Assembly: GCA_017535125.1 (NCBI GenBank)
Contig: JAFXUS010000002.1
Location: forward strand, 12,365 to 76,364
Reading direction: 5' to 3'
Length of the DNA: 64,000 bases
From: Bacteroidales bacterium
GTDB lineage: Bacteria; Bacteroidota; Bacteroidia; Bacteroidales; UBA932
Within the stretch, counting starts at the first letter, position 1; the number at the start of each line of letters is the position of its first letter. Under the pieces are notes generated by a model. That model searched no databases. It was given only the letters and a program-made list of their open reading frames with translations, and was not told where the DNA came from. This document shows positions 1 through 7,624 of the stretch, piece after piece. Made by a program: the position numbers and the translations under genes.

Positions 1-617
1 CGCCGCACGCCCTCGACGGCCTCCGGCGTCGTCCAGATGATGGGCTTGTCCACGACCTTCTCGCCGTAGGCCTTGTAGAACTTGATGGGGGAGGTCCAGG
101 TCTGGATCAGCCCGGCGTTGCTGCATTCACCCGCCTTCTGCAGGCGCGCGAAGGCCTCCTTGTGGCCGTAGGCGAACCAGAAGTCGCAGCAGACCAGCGC
201 GTTCGCGTTCTCGGGTCTCTCGAGGTCCGCGAACATCCTGTCGGCGTCGAAGTTCAGCGTGTCCACGTGGTAGACCGGGAACTCGCCGCGCACGCCGGGG
301 GAGTACTCCCGCATGGCGAAGTCCACGCCGGCCTTCAGCCGCTTCCCGTCGGCCCACAGTTCCATCTTCCCGGGGAAGGTGTTGATGTCGATGGTGAAGG
401 GTTGCAGCACGACCTCGTCGGCCCCGACCCTGCGGTATTCCTTCTCGAGGTATTTCCCGGCCTTGTTGGCGCCGCCGCGGGCGTAGCCGCGGCCCTGATA
501 TTTCGCGGAGCTCAGCTCTCTGACGATGCGTTTGTAGTGCGGCAGGTCCTGCGCACCCAGCTGCACGGCGGACAGCGCCAGCAGGGATGCGGTAAGCAGG
601 AAGAGGATCTTTTTCAT
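1..617 (-). CDS. M28-family metallopeptidase, N-terminal part (cut by window edge)
   Basis: Reading leftwards from ATG at 617, 205 codons are visible before the window ends. The N-terminus MKKILFLLTASLLALSAVQ with a following GAQD is a Sec signal peptide, so the protein is exported. The mature start (YKRIVRELSSAKYQGRGYA) is the usual opening of Bacteroidales M28 aminopeptidase-like exopeptidases, where a helix and the L-S-S-x-x-x-Q-G-R-G motif precede the PA-like insert and the zinc-binding catalytic domain. The metal ligands lie beyond the window, so activity cannot be checked. It starts 12 bp past the stop of the alkD-like gene and is probably cotranscribed with it. Confidence 0.7.
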   Translation of the reverse strand, partial: MKKILFLLTASLLALSAVQLGAQDLPHYKRIVRELSSAKYQGRGYARGGANKAGKYLEKEYRRVGADEVVLQPFTIDINTFPGKMELWADGKRLKAGVDFAMREYSPGVRGEFPVYHVDTLNFDADRMFADLERPENANALVCCDFWFAYGHKEAFARLQKAGECSNAGLIQTWTSPIKFYKAYGEKVVDKPIIWTTPEAVEGVR

Positions 618-628
618 ATGGTTAGGGG

Positions 629-1378
629 TTATTGTTCCGGTGGTTTGAGCCAGGCCCGGCGCTCGGCCTCAGGGAACTTTTCGATGGCGTAGCGGAGGGC
701 GGTGCGGGGCATGGTGCGGTAGCGGGTCTGCAGGAAGGTCTCCAGGGCAGATTTGTCGCGCTTGCCGGCTTCGCGGAGGAGCCAGCCGACGGCCTTGTGG
801 ATGAGGTCGTGCGGGTGGTGCAGGAGGATGTCGGCGATGGCGAAGGTGTCGTCCAGCTGGCCGTGGCGGATGAAGGTCATGGTGCTGACGATGCCGATGC
901 GCTGCTCCCAGATGGTTTTCCCGTTGCGCGCAAGCTCGTATAGCAGCGTGCGGTCCTTGTCGAGCAGCCAGACGCCGAGCAGAGGATAGCAGGACAGGTC
1001 CACCAGGTCCCAGTTGTTGATATACTGGGTATGGGTAAGGTAGAAATCGACGCAGTGCTGGCGGAGACCCCCGATCGGGTCGGGGGTGACGTCATGCCCG
1101 GCAGCGACCGGGCATCTTTTCGCGTGAGCGAAGATCTCTACGAGGGTCAGGAGGGCGGCGAGTCTCACTTCGTGGTATTCGCTCGCAATGCAGGTCTCCA
1201 GGTCCTCGAAGCTCGTCTGCCGCCAGCATTCCTTGACCACGGTGCGCGTCACGGGCACCTTGATGCCCAGGAAGCGGTCGCCCTCGCCATACTGCCCCGG
1301 CCCCGTCTTGAAGAAGCGGGACAGGCCTGCGACCTGCGACGGGTCGGCATGGGCCAGCATTTCTGAGAGAAGCTTCAT
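629..1378 (-). CDS. AlkD-like DNA alkylation repair protein with a repeat-derived insert
   Basis: 249 residues. The protein matches the HEAT-repeat DNA glycosylases of the AlkD family, which remove N3- and N7-alkylpurines without base flipping. Visible landmarks are LSRFFKTGPGQYGEGDRFLG (about residues 19-38), YINNWDLVDLSCYPLLG and DLIHKAVGWLLREAGKRD, ending RYAIEKFPEAERRAWL. Residues 82-105 (IFAHAKRCPVAAGHDVTPD and onward) are encoded by a pair of palindromic repeat units at 1066-1135; family members I recall have about 11 residues between the corresponding VE and VDFYL positions, so this one is longer there by roughly 15. The reading frame stays open. ATG at 1378 is preceded by a TATCTTTG promoter box at 1391-1384. 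Function of the interrupted protein is inferred, not known. Confidence 0.85.
   Translation of the reverse strand: MKLLSEMLAHADPSQVAGLSRFFKTGPGQYGEGDRFLGIKVPVTRTVVKECWRQTSFEDLETCIASEYHEVRLAALLTLVEIFAHAKRCPVAAGHDVTPDPIGGLRQHCVDFYLTHTQYINNWDLVDLSCYPLLGVWLLDKDRTLLYELARNGKTIWEQRIGIVSTMTFIRHGQLDDTFAIADILLHHPHDLIHKAVGWLLREAGKRDKSALETFLQTRYRTMPRTALRYAIEKFPEAERRAWLKPPEQ
1066..1135. repeat. Palindromic repeat pair inserted in the alkD-like gene
   Basis: Palindrome 1 has arms ACCCCCGA (1067-1074) and TCGGGGGT (1080-1087). Palindrome 2 has arms ATGCCCGG (1094-1101) and CCGGGCAT (1108-1115). They meet head to head at the shared TGACGTCA. A small hairpin TTCGC/GCGAA follows (1119-1132). On the minus strand the order ATCTTCGC, GCGAAAAGAT, palindrome, ATGACG is the same as in the unit upstream of the CobW gene at 46034-46077, which marks it as one dispersed family. 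Confidence 0.8.
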
Positions 1379-1383
1379 ACTGA

Positions 1384-1391
1384 CAAAGATA
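1384..1391 (-). promoter_or_regulatory. -7 promoter box for alkD-like gene
   Basis: TATCTTTG read on the minus strand, 5 bp before the ATG at 1378. It matches the Bacteroidota TAnnTTTG box. The mRNA leader would be nearly absent. The box lies back to back with the promoter at 1398-1406. Confidence 0.6.
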
Positions 1392-1397
1392 AATTGT

Positions 1398-1406
1398 TAT
1401 TTTTGC
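1398..1406 (+). promoter_or_regulatory. -7 promoter box for bile-acid symporter family gene
   Basis: TATTTTTGC matches TAnnTTTGC exactly and lies 17 bp before the ATG at 1424. This also argues against the longer reading frame that would begin at 1394, upstream of the predicted transcription start. Confidence 0.65.
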
Positions 1407-1423
1407 ATTCAGAAACGATTCAC

Positions 1424-2407
1424 ATGGGAATGCTGAAAAAAATAAGCGATTTCTTGAGCGGCGAGGCCAGTATCTTCATCATCCTGACCGCGGTCGTCAC
1501 GTTCTTCTTCCCGCAGCTCTTCGCATGGGTAAAAGGGGACATGCAGACCATCATCCTCGGCATCATCATGCTGACCATGGGGCTGACCCTCACGCCCCAG
1601 GATTTCAAGCTGCTGGCGCAGCGCCCGTTCGACATCCTCATCGGCGCGGCGGCGCAGTTCACCATCATGCCGCTGGTGGCTTTCTCGCTCTCCTGGCTCT
1701 TCAGCCAGGTGCCAGCGTTCGCGCCCTACAGTACCGCCATGGCCATCGGCATCATCCTCGTGGGCTGCTGCCCGGGCGGCGTGTCGAGCAACATCATGTC
1801 CTTCCTGTGCAAGGGGGACGTGGCCTATTCCGTCGGCATGACCTGCGCCTCCACGCTGCTGGCGCCCGTGCTCACGCCGCTGCTGGTGCTCGCGCTGGCG
1901 GGGGAGCGGGTGGACGTGGACGCCTGGGGCATGTTCCGCCAGATTCTCATCGTGACCATCATTCCCATCGCCATCGGTTTCGTGCTGAACCTCTGGCTGG
2001 GGCACAAGGCCGTCTTCAAGAAAATCCAGGGCTGCATGCCGGGCGTGTCGGTCATCTGCCTGGCCTGCATCGTGGGCGGCGTCATCACGACCGTCCATGA
2101 CCCGCTGGTGGAGAACGGCGTCGTGCTGTTCCTGCTGACCTTCGCCATGGTGTTCTGCCACAATACGATCGGCTATGTGCTGGGCTATACGGTGGGGCGG
2201 CTGTTCCATTTCAGCACCGCCAAGAAGCGCACCATCTCCATCGAGGTAGGTATGCAGAATGCCGGTCTGGGCACGAACCTCGCCATGACCTTCTTCGTGG
2301 CTACGAACCCGATGGCCGTCGTTCCCTGCGCCATCTCCTGCGCCTGGCACAGCATCAGCGGCACCATCCTGGCCAATATCTTCGCAAGGAAATCAGCGTC
2401 TGTCTAG
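1424..2407 (+). CDS. Bile acid:sodium symporter (BASS) family transporter
   Basis: 327 residues from ATG at 1424 (MGMLKKISDFLSGEASIF). About nine to ten hydrophobic segments cover the whole length. Typical BASS/SBF landmarks are MLTMGLTLTPQDFKLL, GIILVGCCPGGVSSNIMSFL with the GCCPGG(x)xSN cation-site motif, and EVGMQNAGLGTNLA near the C-terminus with the conserved E-x-G-x-Q-N-A/S. The family imports bile acids, pantothenate or small organic anions with Na+; the substrate cannot be told here. The end overlaps the convergent acetyltransferase gene by 15 bp. An upstream in-frame start would precede the promoter box at 1398-1406, so 1424 (or 1430) is preferred. Confidence 0.85.
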   Translation: MGMLKKISDFLSGEASIFIILTAVVTFFFPQLFAWVKGDMQTIILGIIMLTMGLTLTPQDFKLLAQRPFDILIGAAAQFTIMPLVAFSLSWLFSQVPAFAPYSTAMAIGIILVGCCPGGVSSNIMSFLCKGDVAYSVGMTCASTLLAPVLTPLLVLALAGERVDVDAWGMFRQILIVTIIPIAIGFVLNLWLGHKAVFKKIQGCMPGVSVICLACIVGGVITTVHDPLVENGVVLFLLTFAMVFCHNTIGYVLGYTVGRLFHFSTAKKRTISIEVGMQNAGLGTNLAMTFFVATNPMAVVPCAISCAWHSISGTILANIFARKSASV

Positions 2408-2926
2408 GCGCATGACCTTCACCGGGCGGTCGCTGCCGAGCTGGAGGCGGCTGCAGTAGTTGATCTCGCCGGTGTCGCGGAAGCCGCATTTCTCCATGAC
2501 GCGGCCGGAGGCCGGGTTGTCCACGAAGAAATCGCTCCAGAGCGTCTGGAAGCCCTTTTCGTTGAAGCAATAGTCGATGAGCAGCCGCAGCGCCTCGGTG
2601 CAGATGCCGCGGTTCCAGTAGGGGCGTGCCACCCAATAGCCCGCTTCGGCGTCGTTCTCGCCGATGTCGATGTTGCTCTCGCCATGCGCGAAATAGCCGA
2701 TGCAGCCGATAGCTTCGCCGGTATCCTTGAGCTCGATGGCCCAGGTCTCGTCGTTGTTGAAAACGGTCCGGATGATCTCCAGACTCTCCTCCACGCTTTG
2801 GTGCGCCGGCCAGCCGGCCCGCGGGCCGACTTCCGGATCGGAGGCGTATTTATACAGTGCCGCAGCATCGCTTTCGCGCCACGGGCGCAGCAGGATGCGG
2901 CCTGTTTCCATGAAGCTGTCTTTCAA
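2393..2926 (-). CDS. GNAT family N-acetyltransferase (RimJ/RimL type)
   Basis: 177 residues. METGRILLRPWRESDAAALY is the standard opening of the RimJ/RimL-like acetyltransferase 3 family, which transfers acetyl from acetyl-CoA to amino groups of proteins or small molecules. The acetyl-CoA pocket region is RPYWNRGICTEALRLLIDYC, and the core strand VMEKCGFRDTGEI follows. No substrate can be assigned. Start ATG at 2926 (a second Met at residue 6 is possible). The gene begins just 1 bp after the stop of the ypfJ-like gene, so the two form an operon. Its 3' end overlaps the convergent symporter gene. Confidence 0.85.
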   Translation of the reverse strand: MKDSFMETGRILLRPWRESDAAALYKYASDPEVGPRAGWPAHQSVEESLEIIRTVFNNDETWAIELKDTGEAIGCIGYFAHGESNIDIGENDAEAGYWVARPYWNRGICTEALRLLIDYCFNEKGFQTLWSDFFVDNPASGRVMEKCGFRDTGEINYCSRLQLGSDRPVKVMRLDRR

Positions 2927-2927
2927 T

Positions 2928-3794
2928 CTAGAGTTGGCTGTAGGCCGGGCTGAAGGTGTCGCCCTGGCTGGGATCGCCGGTACGGAAACCCTTCATCAGC
3001 CAGCGCTCGCGCTGGTCGGAGGTGCCGTGGTTGAAGGTTTCGGGCGTGGTGTAGCCGCGGGCCTTCTTCTGCAGGTAGTCGTCGCCGATCTTGGAGGCCA
3101 CCGCCTGTCCTTCCTCGATGTCGCCCGGCTCCAGGGAATGGTACATCTGGTTGTCGTGGTAGGCCCACACGCCGGCGTAGAAGTCGGCCTGCAGCTCCAG
3201 CCGGACGCTGATCTGGTTGGCCTGGGCCTCGCTCACGCGCTGCATCTGCTGGTGCGCGCTCTGCAGCGTGCCGAGCAGGTACTGCACGTGGTGTCCGACT
3301 TCATGGGCGATGACGTACGCGTAGGCGAAGTCGCCGTCCGCGCCGATCTGCCGCTTCATCGTGGTGAAGAAGGAGAGGTCGATATAGACCGTCTGGTCCG
3401 CGCTGTTGTAGAAGGGGCCCATCTGGGCGGAGGCGGTGCCGCTGCCGGTCTGCACGTAATCATTGTAAAGGACGAGCTTCGGCGGATCGTAGCGACGGCC
3501 GTTCTGCTGGAAGATCTTGGTCCAGACGTCTTCGGTGCCGGCGAGGATCTGCTTGGCGAAGACGGCGAGCTCTTCCTCCTCGGCCGTCGGAGTGCGGCCG
3601 CTCTGGCTCACGATTTCTGTGCCATTCATCTGGTTGACCTGCTGGATGACTTCCGCGGGGTCGCCGCCCATCAGCAGGGTGATCAGTCCGACAATGATGA
3701 GGCCGCCCAGGCCCAGGCCGCCGGCTGTTTTGCCGACGGACATACCACGCCGGTCATCGACGTTGGTACTCTGTCTTCTTCCGTCAAGTTGCAT
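2928..3794 (-). CDS. YpfJ-type neutral zinc metallopeptidase
   Basis: 288 residues. Full-length member of the membrane-anchored neutral zinc metallopeptidase family (E. coli YpfJ, Pfam Zn_peptidase). The order is: short basic N-terminus with RRG, one transmembrane glycine-rich helix (GLGLGGLIIVGLITLLMGG, about 25-43), then an extracytoplasmic catalytic domain with HEVGHHVQ as the HExxH zinc site and E-L-Q-A-D-F-Y-A-G-V-W downstream supplying the third ligand. The C-terminus F-N-H-G-T-S-D-Q-R-x-R-W is the usual family end. The physiological substrate of the family is not established. A TATATTTG box at 3823-3816 precedes the gene. Confidence 0.85.
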   Translation of the reverse strand: MQLDGRRQSTNVDDRRGMSVGKTAGGLGLGGLIIVGLITLLMGGDPAEVIQQVNQMNGTEIVSQSGRTPTAEEEELAVFAKQILAGTEDVWTKIFQQNGRRYDPPKLVLYNDYVQTGSGTASAQMGPFYNSADQTVYIDLSFFTTMKRQIGADGDFAYAYVIAHEVGHHVQYLLGTLQSAHQQMQRVSEAQANQISVRLELQADFYAGVWAYHDNQMYHSLEPGDIEEGQAVASKIGDDYLQKKARGYTTPETFNHGTSDQRERWLMKGFRTGDPSQGDTFSPAYSQL

Positions 3795-3815
3795 AGTGTT
3801 GTGGTTCTAGACACA

Positions 3816-3823
3816 CAAATATA
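3816..3823 (-). promoter_or_regulatory. -7 promoter box for the ypfJ-like/acetyltransferase operon
   Basis: TATATTTG on the minus strand, 21 bp before the ATG at 3794; exact match to TAnnTTTG. Confidence 0.6.
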
Positions 3824-3877
3824 GAATTTTTACAGGAATCTTATTTCGCACAGGCTGGCTTTTTTCAAAAATATTGC

Positions 3878-3886
3878 TACCTTTGC
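3878..3886 (+). promoter_or_regulatory. -7 promoter box for tRNA-Thr
   Basis: TACCTTTGC, exact TAnnTTTGC match, ends 9 bp before the first base of the tRNA. Confidence 0.7.
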
Positions 3887-3895
3887 AGTCCCATT

Positions 3896-3968
3896 GCCAC
3901 TTTAGCTCAGTCGGTAGAGCAGCGCATTCGTAACGCGCAGGTCAACAGTTCAAGTCTGTTAAGTGGCT
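3896..3968 (+). tRNA. tRNA-Thr (anticodon CGT)
   Basis: The acceptor arms GCCACTT and AAGTGGC pair fully. The D arm is GCTCAGTCGGTAGAGC and the T loop contains GTTCAAG. The 7-base anticodon loop TTCGTAA places CGT at 3929-3931, reading ACG (Thr). The anticodon stem GCGCA/CGCGC has one A-C mismatch. The 3' CCA is not encoded (TCA follows). A terminator hairpin starts 3 bp downstream. Confidence 0.9.
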
Positions 3969-3970
3969 CA

Positions 3971-4003
3971 AAATGAAGTCTGGCATGTTGCCGGACTTCA
4001 TTT
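3971..4003. terminator. Bidirectional terminator between tRNA-Thr and the cysteine desulfidase gene
   Basis: Arms AAATGAAGTCTGGCA (3971-3985) and TGCCGGACTTCATTT (3989-4003) pair over 15 bp with one G-T and a 3-base loop, followed by a T run to 4006. On the minus strand the stem includes the stop codon of the desulfidase gene, so the last bases of that gene are part of the terminator. Confidence 0.8.
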
Positions 4004-5275
4004 TTTGTGCGTCATGATGTCCAGGACCATCTTGTCCGTCTCCTGCATGCCCACGGAGCCGAGGCGCGTCAGGTTGTGGATACAGCGGTCCACGTCGTCC
4101 TCGATCAATCCCTCCACGCTGCTGACCGAATGGTTCTGCACGGCCAGCATTGCGCTCAGTACGGCGGTGGACACGCCGCTGCTGACTTTCAGCGCACAGC
4201 TGGGTTTGGCACCGTCGCAGACCATGCCCGCCAGGTTGGCGATCATGTTCTTGACGCTGGCGGACACCTGCTCGTAGCCGCCACCCATCAGGTAGGTCAT
4301 GCCGCAGCTGCTGCCGGTCGAGGCCACCACGCAGCCGCACAGGCAGCTCAGGCGCCCGAGGCTCTGCTTGATGTAGATGGCCGTCAGGTGGCTCAGCACA
4401 AGGGCGCGCGTGAGTTCTTCTTCCGTATTATGATTTTCGCGCGCGAAGACCACCACGGGCAGTGTCGCGGCGATGCCCTGGTTGCCGCTCCCGGAGTTGC
4501 TCATCACGGGAATCATCGCGCCGGCCATGCGCGCGTCGCAGGCGCAGGAAGTGGCGCTGATGATGTGGCTGAAGATGCTGTCGCCCATGATGCCCTTGCC
4601 GAGCGGACGCGAGAGCGTCTTGCCGAGTTCGTGGCCGTAATTGCCCTTCAGGGCCTCTTCCGCCGCGGCTTCGTTGAGCCGGCGGGATTCGTTGATGAAT
4701 TCAAGGTCGGCGAGCGGCGCCGTGGTGGCGAATTCGAAGACACGGTGCAGCGTGAGATCGTTTTCGGCGGCTTCGGCCGCCTGTTTCCCCAGTTCCGCGC
4801 GGTGATCCCGGGTCGGGCGGCAAGGCCCTTCGAGGTACACCAGGCGCGTGTGTTCACGCGCGATGATGGCCTTCGAACTGCCGCCTTTCGCGCTGCAGCG
4901 CACCTCGATGTACAGCATTTCTTCGCTCTCCCGGGTAAGGGAGACGGAAAGCGGGTTTCCGGCCAGCCAGTCCTTCGCCTCCGCGACGGCCTCCGGACAG
5001 ACGTCCTTGAGCACTTCCAGTTTGTACTCGCTCTTGCCGATCAGGGCGCCCAGGGCGATGGCGATCGGCAGACCGGTCATCCCCGTGCCGGGAATGCCCA
5101 CGCCCATGGCGTTCTTGAGCATGTTGGCGCTGAGCAGGACGTCGATGCGTTCCGGCCGGCAGCCGAGGGCTTCCGTGGCATAGGCGGTGCAGAGAGCCAC
5201 CGCCGCGGGTTCGGTGCAGCCGACGGCCGGCACCACCTCCCGCTGGATGAGGGCAATGATTTGTTCGTTGGTCAT
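3998..5275 (-). CDS. cyuA: L-cysteine desulfidase (CyuA/YhaM, UPF0597 family)
   Basis: 425 residues. The family degrades L-cysteine to pyruvate, ammonia and hydrogen sulfide with a labile [4Fe-4S] cluster. The opening REVVPAVGCTEPAAVALCTAYA is diagnostic, with the first cluster-type Cys; further conserved segments are IPVMSNSGSGNQGIAATLPV and the Cys-rich SLGRLSCLCGCVVASTGSSC. Length agrees with the family. ATG at 5275 is chosen over the in-frame TTG at 5284, because the promoter box TATCTTTG (5289-5282) leaves almost no leader. It lies 17 bp after nhaA but has this promoter of its own. The stop codon is inside a terminator stem. Confidence 0.85.
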   Translation of the reverse strand: MTNEQIIALIQREVVPAVGCTEPAAVALCTAYATEALGCRPERIDVLLSANMLKNAMGVGIPGTGMTGLPIAIALGALIGKSEYKLEVLKDVCPEAVAEAKDWLAGNPLSVSLTRESEEMLYIEVRCSAKGGSSKAIIAREHTRLVYLEGPCRPTRDHRAELGKQAAEAAENDLTLHRVFEFATTAPLADLEFINESRRLNEAAAEEALKGNYGHELGKTLSRPLGKGIMGDSIFSHIISATSCACDARMAGAMIPVMSNSGSGNQGIAATLPVVVFARENHNTEEELTRALVLSHLTAIYIKQSLGRLSCLCGCVVASTGSSCGMTYLMGGGYEQVSASVKNMIANLAGMVCDGAKPSCALKVSSGVSTAVLSAMLAVQNHSVSSVEGLIEDDVDRCIHNLTRLGSVGMQETDKMVLDIMTHKK

Positions 5276-5281
5276 AACGAA

Positions 5282-5289
5282 CAAAGATA
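5282..5289 (-). promoter_or_regulatory. -7 promoter box for cyuA
   Basis: TATCTTTG on the minus strand, squeezed between the nhaA stop (5293) and the cyuA ATG (5275). The transcript would be leaderless or nearly so. Confidence 0.5.
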
Positions 5290-5292
5290 CAC

Positions 5293-6693
5293 TTATTTCT
5301 GCAATTTCGCTACGAGATTGATCAGCAACGTGCCGAGCAGGCCGGCGCAGAGGGAACCCATCAGGACGGCGATCTTGCCGGCGTCACGCAGGTGCATCAC
5401 CACGTCCGGAGCCTGCTCGCCGAAGGAGAGCGTGTCCACGAAGATGGACATGGTGAACCCGATGCCGCCGAGGCAGGCCACGGCGAAGAACATCGGCCAG
5501 GAGGCTTTCTCCGGCATGGCGCCGACCTTCAGCTTGATGGCGATCCAGCTGAACAGCGTGATGCCGACCGGCTTGCCGAGCAGCAGGCCGAGGAAGATGC
5601 CCATCGAGACGCTGCCGAGCAGGATGTCGTAGCTGAATACGTTGAAGTAGGACAGGTCGGTGATCTGCACGCCGGCGTTGGCCAGGGCGAAGATCGGCAT
5701 GATCAGGTAGTTGACCCAGGGGGCGAGGGCGTGCTCGACGCGGTAGCTCATGTCCATGGAGCGGTGCGCGACGCGCTCGAGACGGCGCAGGGCGTGCTTC
5801 TGCGGCCCGTTGGGGAAGGGTTCGTCGTCGATGCCGTCCATGTCCTCCAGCATGCGCAGGTAGTGGTTGCGCTTATGGATGTACTGCGCTTTGTTATAGC
5901 GCGAGGTGGCCGGGATGAGGAAGGCCATCACGACGCCGGACATCGTGGCATGGATGCCGCTGTAGAAGAACAGGGCCCATACGATGAAGGCGCAGAACAG
6001 GTACGGGAACATGCGTTTCTCGCCGATACGGCGGAGCAGCAGCGTGAACAGGATCACGAGAACGGCGATGCCGAGCAGCAGGAAATTGATCTGGCCGCCG
6101 TAGAACAGCGCTACGACGAGGATGGCGATGAGATCGTCCGCGATGGCGAGGGCCGTCAGGAAGACCTTCAGCGACACGGGGACCTTCGGTCCGAGCATCG
6201 AGAGGATGCAGACGGCGAAGGCGATGTCCGTGGCGGTCGGGATGCCCCAGCCGCTGGCGGCCATGGTGCCGTGGTTGATCAGGGTATAGATGAGCGCCGG
6301 CGCGATCACGCCGCCGAATGCGGCAATGACCGGCAGCATGGCTTTCTGCGGGGAGGAAAGCTCTCCGTGGGCCACTTCGCGACGGATCTCCAGCCCCACC
6401 GTGAAGAAGAATACGACCATCAGGATGTCGTTGATGAACTTCTCGACCGTCAGGTCGCGCGGGAACAGGAGATCGACGGCGCCGTCCGGGCTGTAGAGAT
6501 GCAGCTGCAGATGCGTTTCGAGGATATCGTGATAGAGTTCGTGCGTGAAGGGGAGGTTGGCGAGCAGCATGGCCACGAGGACGCATGCCATCAGCAGGAC
6601 GCCCTGGAACCAGGGCTTCTTGGAGAGGCGTCCGCTCCGCTTGTTGAATTCAAGGACACCTTTGTTCCAGGTATAGATCGGAATCAATTTCAT
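5293..6693 (-). CDS. nhaA: Na+/H+ antiporter NhaA
   Basis: 466 residues, about 12 transmembrane helices. It exchanges cytoplasmic Na+ (or Li+) for external protons. Family landmarks: FFFTVGLEIRREVAHGELSS, GWGIPTATDIAFAVCILSML, and ALAIADDLIAILVVALFY with the paired ion-binding Asp-Asp. The cytoplasmic stretch between helices carries an extra charged segment (HKRNHYLRMLEDMDGIDDEP), common in Bacteroidota NhaA. Start ATG at 6693. The upstream region contains the promoter palindrome at 6705-6736. Confidence 0.93.
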   Translation of the reverse strand: MKLIPIYTWNKGVLEFNKRSGRLSKKPWFQGVLLMACVLVAMLLANLPFTHELYHDILETHLQLHLYSPDGAVDLLFPRDLTVEKFINDILMVVFFFTVGLEIRREVAHGELSSPQKAMLPVIAAFGGVIAPALIYTLINHGTMAASGWGIPTATDIAFAVCILSMLGPKVPVSLKVFLTALAIADDLIAILVVALFYGGQINFLLLGIAVLVILFTLLLRRIGEKRMFPYLFCAFIVWALFFYSGIHATMSGVVMAFLIPATSRYNKAQYIHKRNHYLRMLEDMDGIDDEPFPNGPQKHALRRLERVAHRSMDMSYRVEHALAPWVNYLIMPIFALANAGVQITDLSYFNVFSYDILLGSVSMGIFLGLLLGKPVGITLFSWIAIKLKVGAMPEKASWPMFFAVACLGGIGFTMSIFVDTLSFGEQAPDVVMHLRDAGKIAVLMGSLCAGLLGTLLINLVAKLQK

Positions 6694-6704
6694 GTATATA
6701 AAAA

Positions 6705-6736
6705 ACTACCTTTGCGAATCGGGCCGCAAAGGTAGT
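6705..6736. promoter_or_regulatory. Palindrome made of two facing -7 boxes upstream of nhaA
   Basis: Arms ACTACCTTTGCG (6705-6716) and CGCAAAGGTAGT (6725-6736) are perfectly complementary over 12 bp with an 8-base loop. The minus-strand TACCTTTGC (6734-6726) is the expected promoter of nhaA. The plus-strand copy (6707-6715) points towards the 3' end of the exonuclease gene on the other strand, where no plus-strand gene exists. Confidence 0.6.
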
Positions 6737-6759
6737 AATTCTTAAATTATTTTCAAAAC

Positions 6760-7620
6760 TCAAAACAGCCGTCCGTTCCACTTGGCTGCCAGTTTCTCCC
6801 GCTTGAACTGTTCTTCCAGCTTGGCGAACTGGGCTTTGGTGTCCAGCGAAAAGCTGCCCTGCTGGATCCAGGAGTAATAGGAAGGCTCGGTCTCATAGAC
6901 GTAACGGGCCGTCTTGCCCTTGTGCTTGCCGAAATTGATGAGGATCTCGCCCTTGTCGTCCCGGATCAGGTGGCCGGAGAAATCCACATATTTCCTGCCG
7001 ACGAAGGAGGCGAGGGCGTTGACGTCGTTCTTGAGCACCTGCTCGCGGTATTTGTCCGGCTCCTTGTAACGGTCCAGCTGGGCCTTGAGCACTTCGTAGG
7101 TGGCCAGGGTGTCGGCCTCGGCGCTGTGGGCGTTCTCGAAGTCCTCGCCGCCGCAGTAGAAACGGTACGCGGCGCGCAGGTTGCGCGGCTCCATCGTATG
7201 GAAGATGTTCTGGACGTCCACCATCAGCGGGGCGTGCAGGTCCACCTGCAGGTCCTTGCCGGCCAGTTTGACGCGCTCGAACTCCTCGGCCAGCATGGGC
7301 AGGTCGAATTTGGCGGAATTGAAGCCCGCCAGGTCGCTGTCCTGCAGCCAGGAAGCGATTTCGCCCGCCAGCTCGAAGAAGGTGGGGCAGCCGGTCAGGT
7401 CCTCGTCCTTGATGCCGTTGACGGCGGATGCCTCCGGGTTCATGGGGCGCTGGCGGTTGCGGAGATAGTCCCAGGGCTTGATGCGCCAGGTCTTGACGCG
7501 CTCTTCGCCGCCCGGGAAAACCTTGACGAAACTCAGCTCGACGATGGAATCTTCAGGAATGTTCAGGCCGGTGCTCTCGATGTCGAAGAAGAGCAGCGGC
7601 CGGGTCAGGTTCAGCTGCAT
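6760..7620 (-). CDS. DnaQ-like 3'-5' exonuclease
   Basis: 286 residues. DEDDh exonuclease: ExoI FFDIESTGLN (Asp and Glu), ExoII GFNSAKFDLPML, and ExoIII AHSAEADT, where the His and last Asp complete the site; the fold fills residues 1-185. The C-terminal 90 residues (INFGKHKGKTARYVYETEPSYYSWI) match the small module seen after exonucleases of the exodeoxyribonuclease X type. It may be a proofreading subunit (epsilon-like) or a free repair exonuclease. It starts 5 bp after the dnaN stop and is transcribed with it, which favours a role in replication. Confidence 0.82.
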   Translation of the reverse strand: MQLNLTRPLLFFDIESTGLNIPEDSIVELSFVKVFPGGEERVKTWRIKPWDYLRNRQRPMNPEASAVNGIKDEDLTGCPTFFELAGEIASWLQDSDLAGFNSAKFDLPMLAEEFERVKLAGKDLQVDLHAPLMVDVQNIFHTMEPRNLRAAYRFYCGGEDFENAHSAEADTLATYEVLKAQLDRYKEPDKYREQVLKNDVNALASFVGRKYVDFSGHLIRDDKGEILINFGKHKGKTARYVYETEPSYYSWIQQGSFSLDTKAQFAKLEEQFKREKLAAKWNGRLF

Positions 7621-7624
7621 AGGC

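Noticed and set aside
4007..5632. 541-codon plus-strand frame over cyuA and nhaA
   Set aside because: Antisense shadow with Ala/His/Asp-rich composition and no promoter; cyuA and nhaA are clear on the other strand.
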